Assembly (NCBI GenBank): GCA_965221545.1
Contig: OZ244901.1
Location: forward strand, 1,116,001 to 1,180,000
Origin: JAJEFO01 sp022819605
Lineage (GTDB): Bacteria; Pseudomonadota; Alphaproteobacteria; Rhodobacterales; Rhodobacteraceae
Reading direction: 5' to 3'
DNA length: 64,000 nucleotides
Positions within the stretch are counted from its first letter, which is position 1, and every line of letters starts with the position of its first letter. Positions 35,401-50,400 of this stretch are shown here, piece after piece. A program made the position numbers and the translations under genes. The notes beneath the pieces were generated by a model. The model saw only the letters and a program-made list of their open reading frames with translations, had not been told where the DNA came from and made no database searches.

Positions 35401-38400
35401 GAGGCCGCCGGCGACGTCACCGAAGGCGCGAACGCGGTCTTCAATCTCACCGCCGATCCCGCGCCCAACACGGGCGAGACGATTTCGGTCACCTACAACC
35501 TCGTGCAGGACGGCGATTTCGTCGCCGCGGGAGACGTGGGCGACAGCAAGACCGTCAGCATCGGCGACACCGGCAAGGCCAGCATCACCGTCGCCACCGT
35601 CGATGACTCCACCGACGAGAACGACGGCAGCCTTACGGCCACGCTGGTGGCGGGCACGGGCTACGCGATCGCCAGCTCGCCGAAGGATGCCGCCACGGTC
35701 AACATCGCCGACGACGAAGACACAGAAGTGACGCTCACCGCCACCGCCAGCGTCACCGAGGGCGAGGAAGCGACCATCACAGCCACCATCAACGGCCTCG
35801 CGCAATCTGCGGATGTGGTCATCCCCGTCACCGCCAGCATCGACGGCGAGAACGACACCGCCGAGGCCAGCGACTTCGACGCCCCGGGCAGCATCACCAT
35901 CAAGGCGGGCGAGCAGGCCGGCACCACCCCGCTCGTCACCCACCTCGACGTCGACAAGGACGACGACATTCTCACCCTGGCCTTGGGCGACCTGCCCGCC
36001 GGGCTCGTCGCAGGCACGCCGTCCTCGGCGGCCGTCACCATCACCGACGACGGCAAGGGCGCCGAGGTGACGCTGCAAGTCTCGGCAACCAAGGTGACCA
36101 ACGGCGACCCCCTCACCGTCACCGTCGCCGTCGACCGCGCCTTCGGCTCGAACGCCAGCATCCCGCTGAAAGCGGCAGGATCCGGCACGAATCCGGCCGA
36201 GGCCGACGAATGGCAGGCGCCCGCAAGCGTCGAGTTGACGGCGGGCGCAAAGACAGCCACCGCCACCGTCAAGACCATTCGCGACATTGACACGGCGGAC
36301 GAGACCTTCACCGTCAGCTTCGGCTCACCGCTGCCGGCGAACCTGACCGCCGGCACGCCGTCGTCCCACGAGATCACCATCGAGGACGACGGCCTTGGCC
36401 ACCAGATCGATTTCAGCGCCAGCCCCAACCCGGTGAACGAGAGCGAGGCGACCACCGTCACCGCCACCGCGAACGGCGTGTTCGACGCCGACGTGACGGT
36501 GCCGGTCAAGCTCACCGACGGCACGGCGGAGGACGGTGACTACGGCGCCCTGACCGGCATCCTCATCAATCAGGGCCAGACCAGCGGCAGCGCGAGCCTG
36601 ACGACCGTGGGCGATGCGGACACCGACGACGACACCTTCACCGTGGCTCTCGGCACGCCGCTGCCTTCGGGCGTGCGGACGGGCGGGGCGAGCGCCACGG
36701 TCGTCATCAAGGACACCAAGGCGTTCGAGGTGGTGAAACCGACGTTGACGGTGGAGATTGACGTCGCCGAGGACGATGATGGCGACCGCTATGTGGAAGA
36801 GGGCGATTCGGTCACCGTCACGGCGAAGCTGGACAGGCCCCACAGCGCGGACATCGTGCTGCCGGTGGACCTGACCGAAGGGGGTGCCGGCGCCTCGGAC
36901 TACGGCGCGCTCACCAGCATCACCATCAAGAAAGGCCAGACCACAGGCACGGGCGTCATCAAGATCACGGACGACGATGACGAGGAGGGCGACGAGGACT
37001 TCGAGGTGGAAGTCGATGCCAATGGCTCGGCATTTGATTCCGATGAGTCAACCTACACCTTCTCCGTGACCATTCTGGCGAACGACAGACCGAAGCCCAC
37101 GGTCTCGATTGGAACATTTCTCCCGTCCGCCAACGAAGGTGGCCGTACGTTCGATGCTGTGATACTCGCAAGCGTTGATGGGATTCCTGTTTTCGATGAC
37201 CTGCCCGTCTATGCCGATGTGACACAGGAGGGGCGCTATGTCGCATCGGGAAGCATCGGCCGACAATCGTTTGCTCCCGGATTCGTGCAAATATTCCTCG
37301 ACGATGACGCCATCGACGAACCCAACGGCAAACTGACGATCACGCTGGTACCGCACGCGAGCTACCAGATCGACCCGGACGAGAGTTCGGTTTCCGTGGT
37401 GGTGGAAGACGACGACGCCACCGCCGTCAGCCTCGCAGCGCCGGACGGCGACATTTCCGAAACCGGCGGCAGCAAGCGCTTCACCGTGACCTTGAACCGT
37501 GCCTTGCAACAGGGCGAGGTAATGGGGCTGCCGCTCGATTTCTCGATTCCCGTTAACGCGACAGGGACTTTTGGCGGCCTGGGGGCCGATTACACCCTGA
37601 CGCCGCCGAATCCTCCGCCGCGGGGCGTGACCTACGCCGATTTCAACAGCACCAACCACAGCACAACGCCGCCCACCATCACCTTCACCGGCGGCGCCGG
37701 CGCGTCGCGCACGGCCACCTTTACGCTGCGGGCAAAACACGACATCCTGGTGGAACAACCGGCCATACCCGCGCCCAGGCGGCCTTACGAGGAGTTCCGG
37801 GTGAAATTGCCGGACAAGGTCAACGCCAGCGGTCTCGGCGGCGGCTACGACGCGGTCACAAGTCGCGACCGCATCCGGTTCCGCATCAACGATGACGACG
37901 GCAACACCGCCACGCCGCGCGTCGTGTTTTCGCGCAGCGGCGTCTTGACCATGGAGGAAGGCGGCAGCGCGACCTTCAAGGCGAAGCTCGCCACCAACCC
38001 CGGCGGCGCCGTCACGGTCGCCATGTCGGTCACCGATGGTGTCAAGGCGCTGGTCGGCGGCCCCACCGTCGACCCGACCTCGCTCAAATTCAGCGCGACG
38101 GACTGGATTCAATGGAAGACCGTGACGGTCACGGCGCCTGCGGATGACGATGCGAAAGACGAAGATCTTGCCTACATCGAATACAAGGTGACGGGCTACG
38201 GCAGCGTGACCCAACCTCTGGACACCCAGATCCGGGTCCTCGACAAGGGCGCAGGCCTCACCCTGTCTCCTGCAAGCACTCTCCGGTTCTCGGTCAACCA
38301 GACCGGCACCTACACCGTCAAGCTCAAGACCAAGCCCACCGCCGACGTCACCGTCACGCCGGTCAGCAGCAACGAGCAGGTCGCCACCGTCAGCGGCGAC

Positions 38401-41400
38401 CTGACCTTCACCGCCAGCAACTGGAACACCGCCCAGACCGTCACCGTCACCGGCAAGGGCGCCGGCAGCGCCGAGATCAAGCACACGCTGGACTCGTCGG
38501 ACGACGACTACGATCAAGACATGGCCATCGCGCCGGTGGACCTCACAGTACAGCGCAGCGGCACGACGACGGTGAACCTGTCCGCCGACAAGACCTCGGT
38601 CGAGGAGGGCGGCAGCGTCACCGTCACCGCGGAGCTCAGCCAGAGACTCGAGGCGGACTTTGACTTGACCCTGAGGTATCAGGACAACAATCGCGGCGGC
38701 TTCACGGCGGAAACGTCGGACTACGCCAAGGTCAACGCCATCAAGATCGCCAAGGGCACGCTGTCCGGCTCGGCGGCAATCAACATCGCCAACGAGGCCG
38801 CGGGCAGCGAGGTCCATGAAGGAGACGAGACCTTTCAGGTCTACGTGTTCAGAAGCTTCAACCCGCGGGTCGACCCCGGTACGACCCGAAGCGTTGACAT
38901 CACCATCACCGACGAATCCGACCAGCCCGTCCTCGAACTCGTGCCGCCCGCGACCCCGGACGGCGCCGAATCGGATCAGAACAAGAACCGCGTCTTCAAG
39001 GTCACCAAGACCGGCGCCACCGAGCTCGACGCCAGCGTAACCATAGCCACCGCCAACGGCACGGCGGAAGCCCCTGGCGACTACACCGCCATCCCCGCCG
39101 CCCAGCAAACCCTCAAATTTGCGCCCGGCGACAGCGAAAAGTCCGTCACGGTGACCTTCAAGGACGACAGCGACGATGAACTCCGCGAAGACTTCAGCGT
39201 CGCCATCAGTTCCCCCACCGGCGCCAAGCTCGGCACGGTCACCAAATCGACCATCGCCATCACCGACGACGACCCCACCAACGTCCAGCTCGAAGTCAGC
39301 AAGCTCGCCATCGCCGAGAACGGCGGAACCCGGGACATCACGGTCACGCTTGGCCGCGCCCTCGAAAGCGGCGAGAAGCTGCCCGTCACCCTGACTTTCG
39401 TCGGCGCCGCCGGGTTCGGCACGGATTACACGCTCAAGGGCCCCGACATCAATCCCGCCGGCGTCGCCTTCACCAATCTTGCCAGCACCGACCGTACGGC
39501 CAATCCGCCCACCGTCACCTTCACCGGCGGCGACGGGGCATCCAGCACCGCCACCCTCACCCTCACCGCCAGCGACGACAACACCGACGAGGGAGACAGC
39601 GAAACCGTCACAGTCAGCCTCGGCGCCCTGGACGCCAGCTCCGGCACGGGCCTCGACGGCGGCGCCAAGGCCGATGCCACCAAGAGCTCCCAGACCTTCG
39701 AGATCACCGACGACGACACGCCCGGCGGCATCACCCTGACGGTGGACGTGGACACCGGCACCGACGGCGCACAGGCCAAGGTGTCCGAAGTCGCCAAGCC
39801 GCCAAGCGTCCAGGTCACCGCCACCATTGACGGCGGCATCACGTTTCCGGCGGCGAAAACCGTCACCGTCTCGGTGGGCGGCGGCGCCAGCACCGCCAAG
39901 TCCGGCACCGACTATACGGCGGTCGCCGACTTCGACATCACCATCCCGGCGAACACCAACAGCGCCACCGACTCGTTCACCCTGACGCCCGTCAACGACG
40001 GCGCCAAGGAGTCCGACGAGACCATTCTGGTCACGGGCGCCGTCCCAAGCGAAAGCACCCTCACCGTCAAGCCCGCCACCATCACTCTGATTGATTTCAG
40101 CGTCATCCCGGAGGTCAGCGTCAGCGCCGGCGGCGGCGTCACTGAAGGGAACGACGCGAGCTTTGCCCTGGCCAGCAGCGAGGCCATCCCCATCGACCTC
40201 ACCGTCAGTGTCGGCCTGACCCAGGCGGGCAGCTTCGTCGCCGCGAAGACCCTGACCGACACCACCAAGGTCACGATTCCGGCGAACGCCACCAGCGCCA
40301 AGCTCAGCATCGCGACCTTGGGCGACGCCATCGATGAAATTGACGGCAGCGTCACGGTGACAGTCAATGCCGCCGGCAACGGCGCGTACACCATCGCCAG
40401 CAAGGCGGGGAGCGCCGCGGTGGCCGTCACCGACGACGACGCCACCAGCGTCGCGCTCACCGCCTCCGCCACCAGCCTCACCGAGGGCGACACGGCCACC
40501 AAGGCGAGCCTCGGCCTGCAGCTCGGGCGCGACATCGCCGCCGGCGAGACCGTCGAAGTGCCGCTGGCCATAACCACCAGCACCGGCGTGCCCATCGCCG
40601 AGACGAACGCGGCGGACCGCGACTACATCCTCACCGCCACCGCCACCGGCGGCGGCGTCAGTCTCACCGGCGCCGACACCGCCACGCCCAAGATCCGCTT
40701 CACCGGCGCGGCGGGCCAGGTACAGAGCGCGCGCCTAGACTTCACCGCCACCGCCCGCGACGACGACGACGAGGACAACGAGGCGCTCAAGGTGACCCTG
40801 GGCAATCTCGGCGCCGGCGACCTGGCCACCAATGTCAGCGGCGGCGTTGCGGCCCTCACCGACAACGATCCGAACACCGAAGACAACAGCGTCGAGATCA
40901 CCATCGTCGATGACGAGGCGTCCAAGGCACGGATCAGCATCTCCGTGGGGAGAACGACCCCGGAAGGCGGCAGCATGGGGGTGGCGGTCAGTGCCGACCC
41001 GCGGCCGACGGAGGACATTACCGTTCACCTTAAGGTCATTGAAGCAGACGGCTCCAACTATCTTTCCGATTCGCACGAGGAGGCGCAGTCCTTCCTGTTG
41101 AAGAAGGGCATCCGAGACTTTCGACACAGTGTGTACATCCCGGACAACGACGACGACGAAGCCGATGGCGCCCTGACCGTCACGCTGGTCCCGGACGACG
41201 CCTACCGGGTCGCCACGGCCGACCCCATCGCCGTCACCATCCGCGACAACGACGCGACGCCGCTGAGCTTCGGGCGCGTTTGTGCCGTCCGCTGCAACCC
41301 GATCGGCGAGAACGGCGGCACGGCCGAGTTCCGCGTGCGTCTCGACCGCGCCCTCGACCGGGCCAACTCTACCGTCACCGTACCGATCAACGTCTCCGGC

Positions 41401-44400
41401 GCAAGCGTGGGCACACAATACACCCTTGCCGTGAAGGGCGGGCAGACGGGCGTCAGCCTGGTCACCACGAATCCGTACAGCGCCCAGAACCCGGCGCTGC
41501 GCTTTGGCGGTGCGGGCGCGAGCGAAGCCTTCTTCACCCTCACTGCGGTCGACAACAGCGACACCACAAGGCGCACCGTGACGCTCGCTCCCGGCACCCC
41601 GACCTGGCAGAACGTGTCCGGCGGCGTTTCCTTGAGCGCGGGCAGTTCGGTTGACGTCGTGATCGCCAACGACGACGGCACGCCCGTGGTGCGCGTGGAG
41701 GCCTTTGCGCCCGAGACCACCGAAAGCTACTTTTATGACGGAATTGACCGCAGAACAAAACCCGTCAAAACGCGAAGCACACGGCCGGAGATGTGGATTT
41801 TCGCCGACCCGGTGCCCCAGAGCGACTTGAGCGTCAGCGTGACGGTTACGGAAGAGGGGGATGTGTTGAACAACCCTCGGTCCGGCAATCACACGCTGAC
41901 CATCAGGGCGAATCAGGCCGGGCCGACCGCACAGGAACTGGATATCGACAACGATCAGGTCGATGAGCCCACCGGCATGGTCAAGCTGCAAGTGAACAGC
42001 GGTCAGGGCTACACGGTCTCGCCGACCATGAGCAGCGCGACGATGCGCGTCATCGACAATGACGGCGGTCCCACGGTGAGCATTGCCGCCGCCAGCGCCA
42101 AGGTCACCGAAGGCGACAACATCGAAATCAACCTGACCCGCGGCACGGAAGGTACGGAGCGCTTGTTTCACTCCGAAACCTTTAACAACGGCCGTTCGGA
42201 TGTCAGGCTGCGCATCACCCAGCGCGGCAACTTCGTGGCGGACGAAAACCTCAAGGAGCAGATCGTTGTCTTCAACAAGGACGAGACGACGAAGACCCAT
42301 GTGGTGCCCATCGTCAACGACTCGATGGGCGAGAAGGACGGCACGGTCACCGTGGAGCTGTTGCCAAGCGCACGGCGCAATGGCCTTTTCCAATATGCGG
42401 TGGACTACGCGCCAGGGAATCGCGCCGTCATCGCGGTGGCGGACGACGACGGCGGCGGCCCCGGCGTGCTCATCTACAACATCGACGGCGACCTGAACGA
42501 ACGCAAACTGGACAAGTCCGGCAGCTACCAGGTGGAACTTGCCACCGATCCGGGCCAGACCGCGACCCTCACCGTGAACGTGCCTGCCGCGCATCGGGAT
42601 TCCGTCACCGTGCAGGCCCCCGGCGGCGCAGCGGGCGCCAGCGCCACCCTGACCTTCACGCCCGGCCAGGGCGGCACCTGGGATACGCCGCAGACCGTCA
42701 CCCTCACCCCGCTCGTCGACGACGACGGCGACATTGACAGTTTCTCGATCACCAACAGCATCGCGGGCTACACCGGCGTCACCTCCGCGCCCGACGTGCC
42801 CGTGACCGTCAATGACCTGGGCTACAGCGTCGAGCGCAGCCGCGCGAGTCTCGAAGTCGCCGAACCCGCCGGCCAGGAAACCTACGGCCTGCATCTGCTG
42901 AGCGCGCCAAAGGTCAACGTCGTCATCACCCCGGCGAGCAGCGATACCGAGCTCGCCACCGTCTCCGGCCCGCTCACCTTCACCCCGACCGACTGGCGGC
43001 AACCCAAGCTCGTCACCGTCTCCGGCCTGAAGGTGGGCACGCTCAACGTCACCCACAGCATCACCACCACCGACGCCGGCTACGGCGCGCTCACCGGCAA
43101 CCACCCCGTCGCGGTCACCGTCATCGCCGACAACCGCCGCACGGTGAATCTCGCCGCCACGCCCAATCCGGCGACCGAGGGCGCCGAGGTGACGCTCACC
43201 GCCACCATCGACCAGGCGGTGCATCCGGCCAGGGATGTCGTCATCCCGCTCACCTACAGCGACGGCACGGCGGGCGCCGCCGATTACGGCGGCGCGGCGA
43301 GCCTTACCATCGCGTCCGGCAAGGTCACCGGCACCGCCACCGTCGCCATCGCCGACGACACCGCCCACGAGACCCCCGACGAGACCTTCATCGTCGCCTT
43401 TGGCGTGCTGCCGCGCGAACTGCTCCCGGGCGGCACGACCTCGGTCGAGGTCGCCATCGACGATGCGGCGGACGTGCCGCGCAAGGTTGACCTGTCGGTC
43501 GCCAGCAGCACGGTGCGCGAGGGCGGGGAGCCCAGCACGGTCGATGGCGCGACGACCTACACCAACACGGGCTTCGAGTTGACCGCCACCCTTGACGCCG
43601 CGCTCACCGCCCCGGTGCGCGCCGTCACCATCCCGCTCAGCTACACCTTCGGCACCGCCGCAGCCGAGGACATCACGCAGATAGCGAACGTCACCATCCC
43701 GTCGGGCGAGACGAACGCCACGGTGACCATTGAAGTCGTCAACGACAGCGAATTCGAGGCCACGAACGAAACCTTCAGCATCGGCCTCGGCGCCTTGCCC
43801 GATGGCGTGGTGGCCGGCACGGCGGGTTCCGTGGCCCTAGAGATCGACGATGCCAATGACAAGCCGCGCGCGGTGAGCCTGTCGGTGGCGAGTGCGACGG
43901 TGGAGGAAGCCAGCATTGTCGGAGGCGTGCAACTGACCGCGACCCTGGACCAGACTCTCGCCGCGCCGGAACGCGCCGTCACCGTCCCGCTCACCTACAC
44001 GCCGGGCACCGCCGAGGCCGAGGACTTCACCGAAGTGGAGAGCGTCACCATCCCGGCCGGCGAGACCAGCGCCAAGGTGACGATTCCGGTCGTCGACGAC
44101 ACCGAGCATGAAACTCCGGACGAGACTTTCACCATCGGGCTTGGCGCCTTGCCCGATGACCTGACTGCGGGGGCGAAGACCGAAGTGGAGATATCCATCA
44201 GCGACGCCAGCGATGCGCCGAGGACGGTGAGCTTTGGTAACGCGGTCGACCGGCCTGAATCTCGGGCCAACGCGAGTGTTGTTCTGACTCTGAGCCGGAC
44301 GCTGTCAAAGGATGTCACCATTCCCTTGATCGTCACCCTCGGCAGTGCCGAAGCCGACGATTTCAATCTGGCGGGCACCGTCACCATCAAGGCGAACGAC

Positions 44401-47400
44401 CTCACCGGCAGCGCAAGCCTGCAAATCGTTGACAACGACATCTACGAAGGCCCCGAGACTTTCACCGTCACCATGGGCGAACTGCCCCTCGACGCCTCCG
44501 AGCTCACCAAGGGCGAGCCAGACAGTCAGGTCAACACGATTCTTGACCAGGAGGATGCGCCGAGCTTCAAGTTTGCCTCGTCCTCCAATTTTGTGACCGT
44601 CAGCGAAGGCGCGCCCGAACTCGCCCTGGTGCGCACCGGCAAGGTGGCGGAATCGTCATTTCTCGGCTATCGAATCACTGCGGTACCCGGACGAGACGGA
44701 GCAGCCACGCCGGGCAAGGACTTCCGGGCGGTGGATCACGCTAACCGGCAGGAAACGGCGCCGCTCGCCGAGATTCCCGCCGATGACACCACCCCGGCTT
44801 TTCCGGTGCCCGTCATCGACGATGCCGAGGACGAGTGGGAACGCGAATGGCTTCAATTGAGCCTCCTCCCTGCAAGGCACAAGGGTGTGTCCGGACGGTT
44901 TTCCACGAGCCCGTGGATCAGAATCGTCGACGACGACCCCACGCCCGTCACGCTGGCCCCTTCGGGCGACCTGTCCATCGACGAGGACGATGAAGGCGGC
45001 AGCACCGCCAGCCTGACGGTAAGCTTCGCGCGCGCGCTTCGAAGGAATAACGATCCGCTCAATCGCCCCGCTCACCTCGAAACCGCCACCATCCCCCTCG
45101 TGCTCAGCAGCTCCACCGGCGCGGCGCTGCCCGGCTCGGCGAACCCGGACTTTTCCGTGGCGGTCACGGGCAACGGCGTCACCGCCTCGGGCCTGAACAG
45201 CGCCACGCCCACCATCACCTTCACCGGCAACCGGGCCAAGCCGCCGGGCGATGTGCGCGAAGCCACCATCACCCTCACCGCCATCGGGCGCGACGACGGC
45301 GACTATCAGGATGAGATCGTCGAGATCGTTTTCGGAGACCTCGCCAGCGCTTCGAACACCCTCGAAGGCGGCGTCAGCGCCAGCGACGACGGCGACCCGA
45401 ACACCACCGACAACATGGTCAGCATCGGCATCGTCGACGACGAGGAGGGGCCGGACGGCTTCACCCTGTCGGTGGACACGGACTCGGTGGCCGAGAACGC
45501 GCAAGCCGCCGCCGCCATCGAGGTAACCGCCACCGCCCAGGACAACGGCGTGTTTCCGTCGGATCAAGAGATCACCATTACCGTCGGCGGCGGCAAGGAC
45601 GATACCGCCGTGTCCGGCACCGACTACGCGATGGTGCCGAGTTTCAAGATCAGCGTATCTGCCGGGGACAGCAGCGCCAGCGCCAGCTTCTCGCTGAGTC
45701 CCACTAACGACGCCCTCGACGAGGCGGACGAAACCCTGAGCGTCACCGGCGTCGCCGGTCAGCTCACCATCGTGCCAGCAACCGTCACCATCATCGACGA
45801 CGATCCCGAACCCACCGTCTCGGTGGCAGACGCCAGCGCCGTCAGCGAAGGCGACGACCCCTCGGCCACCGTGGACATGCGCTTCACAGTGAGCCTGTCC
45901 GCGGCCAGCGGCAAGACGGTGACCGTGCCGTATGCGCTGGGCGGCACGGCGACCGCGGGCGACGACTACGCCGCGCCCGATCCCTTGTCGGTCGCCATTG
46001 CGCCGGGCACGACCAGCGCCGACATCGTCGTGCCGGTGAAGGGCGACGCCATCGACGAGCTGACCGAGGCCATCGAAGTCACCTTCGGCGCGCCAACCAA
46101 CGCCGAGGTCGGCAGCGGCCAGGGCGACGGTGCCGCCAGCGGCGACATCACCGACGACGACGAGACCTCGGTGACCCTGTCGGCGACCGGCGCCGCCATC
46201 GCCGAGGCCGGCGGCACGAAGACCATCACCGTCGCCTTGGGCCGGGCGCTGGCCGGGAGCGAAACGCTGTCCGTGCCGCTGACCTTCGGCGGCACGGCGG
46301 ACTTCGCTTCTGACTACACGCTCAGCGAACCCGAAACCACGCCGACGGGCGTGACCTACTCGAACCTCGCGAGCGACGACCTTGAGGACGACCCGCCGAC
46401 CGTCGCCTTCTCCGCCGGCGTCGGCGCTTCGAGCTCGGCGACCCTGACGCTCACGGCCACCGCCGACACCAACGACGAGGACGCCACGGAATCGGTGAGC
46501 ATCGGTCTTGGCACGCTCGCTGCCGCCAATCTCGACGGTGGTGCCGGCGGCAGCGGCAAGGCGAACTTCGACATCACCGACGACGACGACGCTCCGGTGA
46601 TCGCCATCGACGCGCCGCGCGTGGACGAGGGCGCATCGGGCGCCGGCGCGCGGTTGCGCTTCACGGTGACGCTTGATGCTGCGAGCGGTCGGGAAGTGAC
46701 CGTCGCCTACGCCGAGGTCCCGGGCGGCACGGCGACGCAGGGCGCCGACTACACGGCGCTCGCCGGGGGCACGCTCACCTTTGATGCGGGCGAGACGAGC
46801 AAGCACATCGACATCGCCGTCACCGGCGACGACATCGACGAGGACGACGAGACGGTGAAGGTGCGGCTGTCCTCGCCATCGAACGCGACGCTGTTCGGCG
46901 GCAAGGCGACCCTCGACGCCACCGGCACCATCACCGACGACGACGCCGCGCCGACCGTGTCAGTTGCCAATGCCAGTGCCGTCACCGAAGGCAACGACCC
47001 GAAGACCACGGCGGACATGAGTTTTGCGGTGTCCCTGTCCGCCGCCAGCAGCCGGACGGTGACGGTGCCCTACACCTTGGGCGGTACGGCGGACGAGGGC
47101 GACGACTACACCGCGCCGGATCCCACATCGCTCACCATCTCTGCCGGCTCGACGAGCGCCAACATCGTCGTGCCGGTCAAGGGCGACGAGCTCGTCGAGG
47201 CCAACGAGACCATCACCGTCGCGCTAGGCGCCCCGACCAACGCCACCGTGTCCACCGCCGAGGGCGCGGGCACCGCGACGGGCACGATCACAGACGACGA
47301 GGCGACGCCGACGGCGACGCTCATCCTGACCCCGGCCAGCATCGCCGAGTCCGGCGCAACCAACGCCAGCACGGTGACGGCGAGCCTGTCGGGCGCTTCG

Positions 47401-50400
47401 GACCAGGCGGTCACGCTGACCGTGGCGGCGGCAGCGGTGTCACCGGCCAAGGCAGGCGACTTCGCCTTGAGCGGCACGACGCTCACCGTCGCCGCCGGAG
47501 CCAAGGCGAGCACGGGGACGGTCACCGTCACCGCGGTGGACGACAAGATCGACGGCCCGAACAAGACCGTCACCGTTTCGGCCACCGCCAGCGGCGGGCG
47601 CGGCGTGGCGAACCCGGCGAGCGCCGCCCTGACCATCACCGACGACGACGACGCGCCGACGGGCATCGCGCTCGCCGTGGACCCGACGAGCGTCGCCGAG
47701 GATGCCGGCGTGACGGCCATCGAGGTGACGGCGAGCACCACCGGCGGCACCGCCTACAACGATGCCAAGACGCTGGCCATCACCGTCGGCAGCGGCACCG
47801 GCAGCGCCACCCCCGGCGACGACTACACGGCGGCGGGCTTCTCCATGACCCTGCCCGCCGGCCAGGCCAGCGTGTCGCGGTCCTTCAACCTCACCCCCGT
47901 GGACGACCGCGTCGACGAGGACAGCGAGACCATTGAAGTCGCCGGCACGACGACCGGCGCCAGCCTCTCCCCGGCGACCGTCACCCTGACCGACAACGAC
48001 ACCCGGGGCGTGACCGTCACCGGCGGCCCGCTGGCGGTGCTCGAAGCCGACAACTCCGCCACCAGCGGCACACGCGAGGACCAGGCAACCTACACGGTCG
48101 CGCTCACCAGCCAGCCCACCGATGACGTGACCGTCAACATCGGTGTTCCCGAAGGCGCGCCGTTCACGGTCAGTCCCACGAGCCTGACGTTCACGGCGAG
48201 CGGGAACGGCATCTGGAGCGCGGCCCGGAAGGTCACCGTCGCCGCGGTGGATGACGACATCGACAACTCCGGCGATGCGCGCAGCGCGAGCATCACCCAC
48301 ACCGTCGATGCGGGCAACTCCGACTACGGGGACGTCACGGCATCCGCGGTCCGCGTCACGGTCAACGACGACGACGCGGCACCGACGGGCATCACGCTGA
48401 CCACCGACACGGCGAGCATCGCCGAGGACGCGGCAGCGAAGACGGTGAAGGTGACCGCCACGGTGAACGGCGACACCACCTATCCAACCGACACGACCGT
48501 CCGGGTCACCGTGGGGGACAAGGATGACAGCGCCGCGTCGGGCGACGACTACGCGGCGGTGGCGGCCTTCGACATCAAGATCGAGGCCGGCAAGATGAGC
48601 GGCGAGGAGACGTTCAACCTCGATCCCACCGATGACGCCCTTGACGAGGTGGAGGAAAGCATCAGCGTCGAAGGCGCGTCGGGCGCGCTCGCCATTACGG
48701 GTACGAGCATCAAGCTGACCGACGACGACGTGCCGGAGCTGAGCATCGCGGCGGGTTCGGCAGTGGACGAGGGCACGGCGGCGAGCTTCACCGTGAACGC
48801 GAGCCCGGCCCCCGCCGAGGACCTGACGGTGAACGTCGATGTGGACGCCACCGCGAGCTTCGTTGCCGGCAGCGCGACGGGCAAGCAGTCAGTCTCCCTG
48901 CTCAAGGGCAGTCTCAGCCAGACCTACAACGTCGCCACACAGTCAGACACGACGGACGAAGCCGACGGCCAGGTGGATGTGACGCTGGAAAGCGGCGACG
49001 ACTACGCCGTCCACGCCAGCAAAAACGCTGCGAGTGTGCCGGTGAACGATGACGACGCCACCACCGTGACGCTGGCACGGGCCGGCAGGGGCGGCATTGC
49101 GGAGGATGGTGGCACCGAGGACATCACCATCACGCTGGGCCGCGAACTGGTGGCAGGCGAAAGCGTAACGGTGCCGCTTGCCATTACGGGCGTGACGGCG
49201 TCAACGCACTACACGATCGGCCTCAGGAACGGCGGCGGCACGGGCGTGACCATTGACACCGGTAACCCAAACAACGCCGGCAACCCTGCCGTCACCCTCT
49301 CAGGCGCCGGCGCACAGGTCGCGACGCTGACTCTGACCGCCGTGGACACGAACGACACCGACCGCCGCACCGTCAGCATCGCCTTCGGCACGAGCAACCG
49401 GGCGCCGAGCCACTCCGGGCTTTCCGGCGGCATCCGCACAGCGGGCTCGGCGTCGGTGCCGATCGACGACGACGATGCCCTGGTCACTGTCGCTGACGCA
49501 CAAGCCGCGGAGGGCAGCGCGGTCGTCTTTACCTTCTCCCTGCCCGAAAACGCGCCGAGCGGCGGCGTGACCGTCGGCTACTCGACTTCCAACGGGCGCG
49601 GTGAGTCTGGGGACGCCGCCTACCAGATCGCCACCGGCGACGACTACACGGCGGCGGTGCAGAATGCAGCACTCACCATCGCCGCGGGCGCGAGAACCGG
49701 CACCATCAGCATCGACACCCGGCCAGACACCACCTACGAGGGCGACCACCACTTCACGCTGACCCTCGACAGCACCAGCTTCTTCAATATAGATGCCAGC
49801 GCGAATTCGGCCACCGGCACCATCACCGACGCGCAAGACACGCCGAGCTTCGAGTTTTCCAGCACGGCAAGCACGGTGGCGGAAAGCGTTGGCACCCTGA
49901 CGCTGACGGTGGAGAGGACCGGCACGACGCTGGTGCCGGCGACGGTCACTTACGAGACGACCGACGACACCGCCGCCGGCGGCAGCGACTTCACCGCCAT
50001 CTCCGCCACCGACCTGGTGTTCGCTGCCGGAGATGCCAGCAAGACCGTCACCGTCACCATCACCGACGACAGCAACGACGAATTGACCGAGGCCTTCAGC
50101 GTCGATCTCGTGGCCAAGGCCCACGCCCGGCTGGGCACGGATACCAGCCATGACGTGACCATCACCGACAATGATGCCACTTCCGTCACGCTCGCCGCGA
50201 CCGGCGCCGCCATCGCCGAGGGCGACGGCGCCAAGACCATCACCGTGACGCTGGGCCGGGCGCTGACCGGCAACGAGACTTTGTCGGTGCCGCTCACCTT
50301 TGCCGGCGATGCCACGTTTGGCGCCGACTACACCCTCGCTGGGCCGCAAACGCTGCCCACCGGCGTGACCATCTCGAACCTCGCGAGCACCGACCTTGCG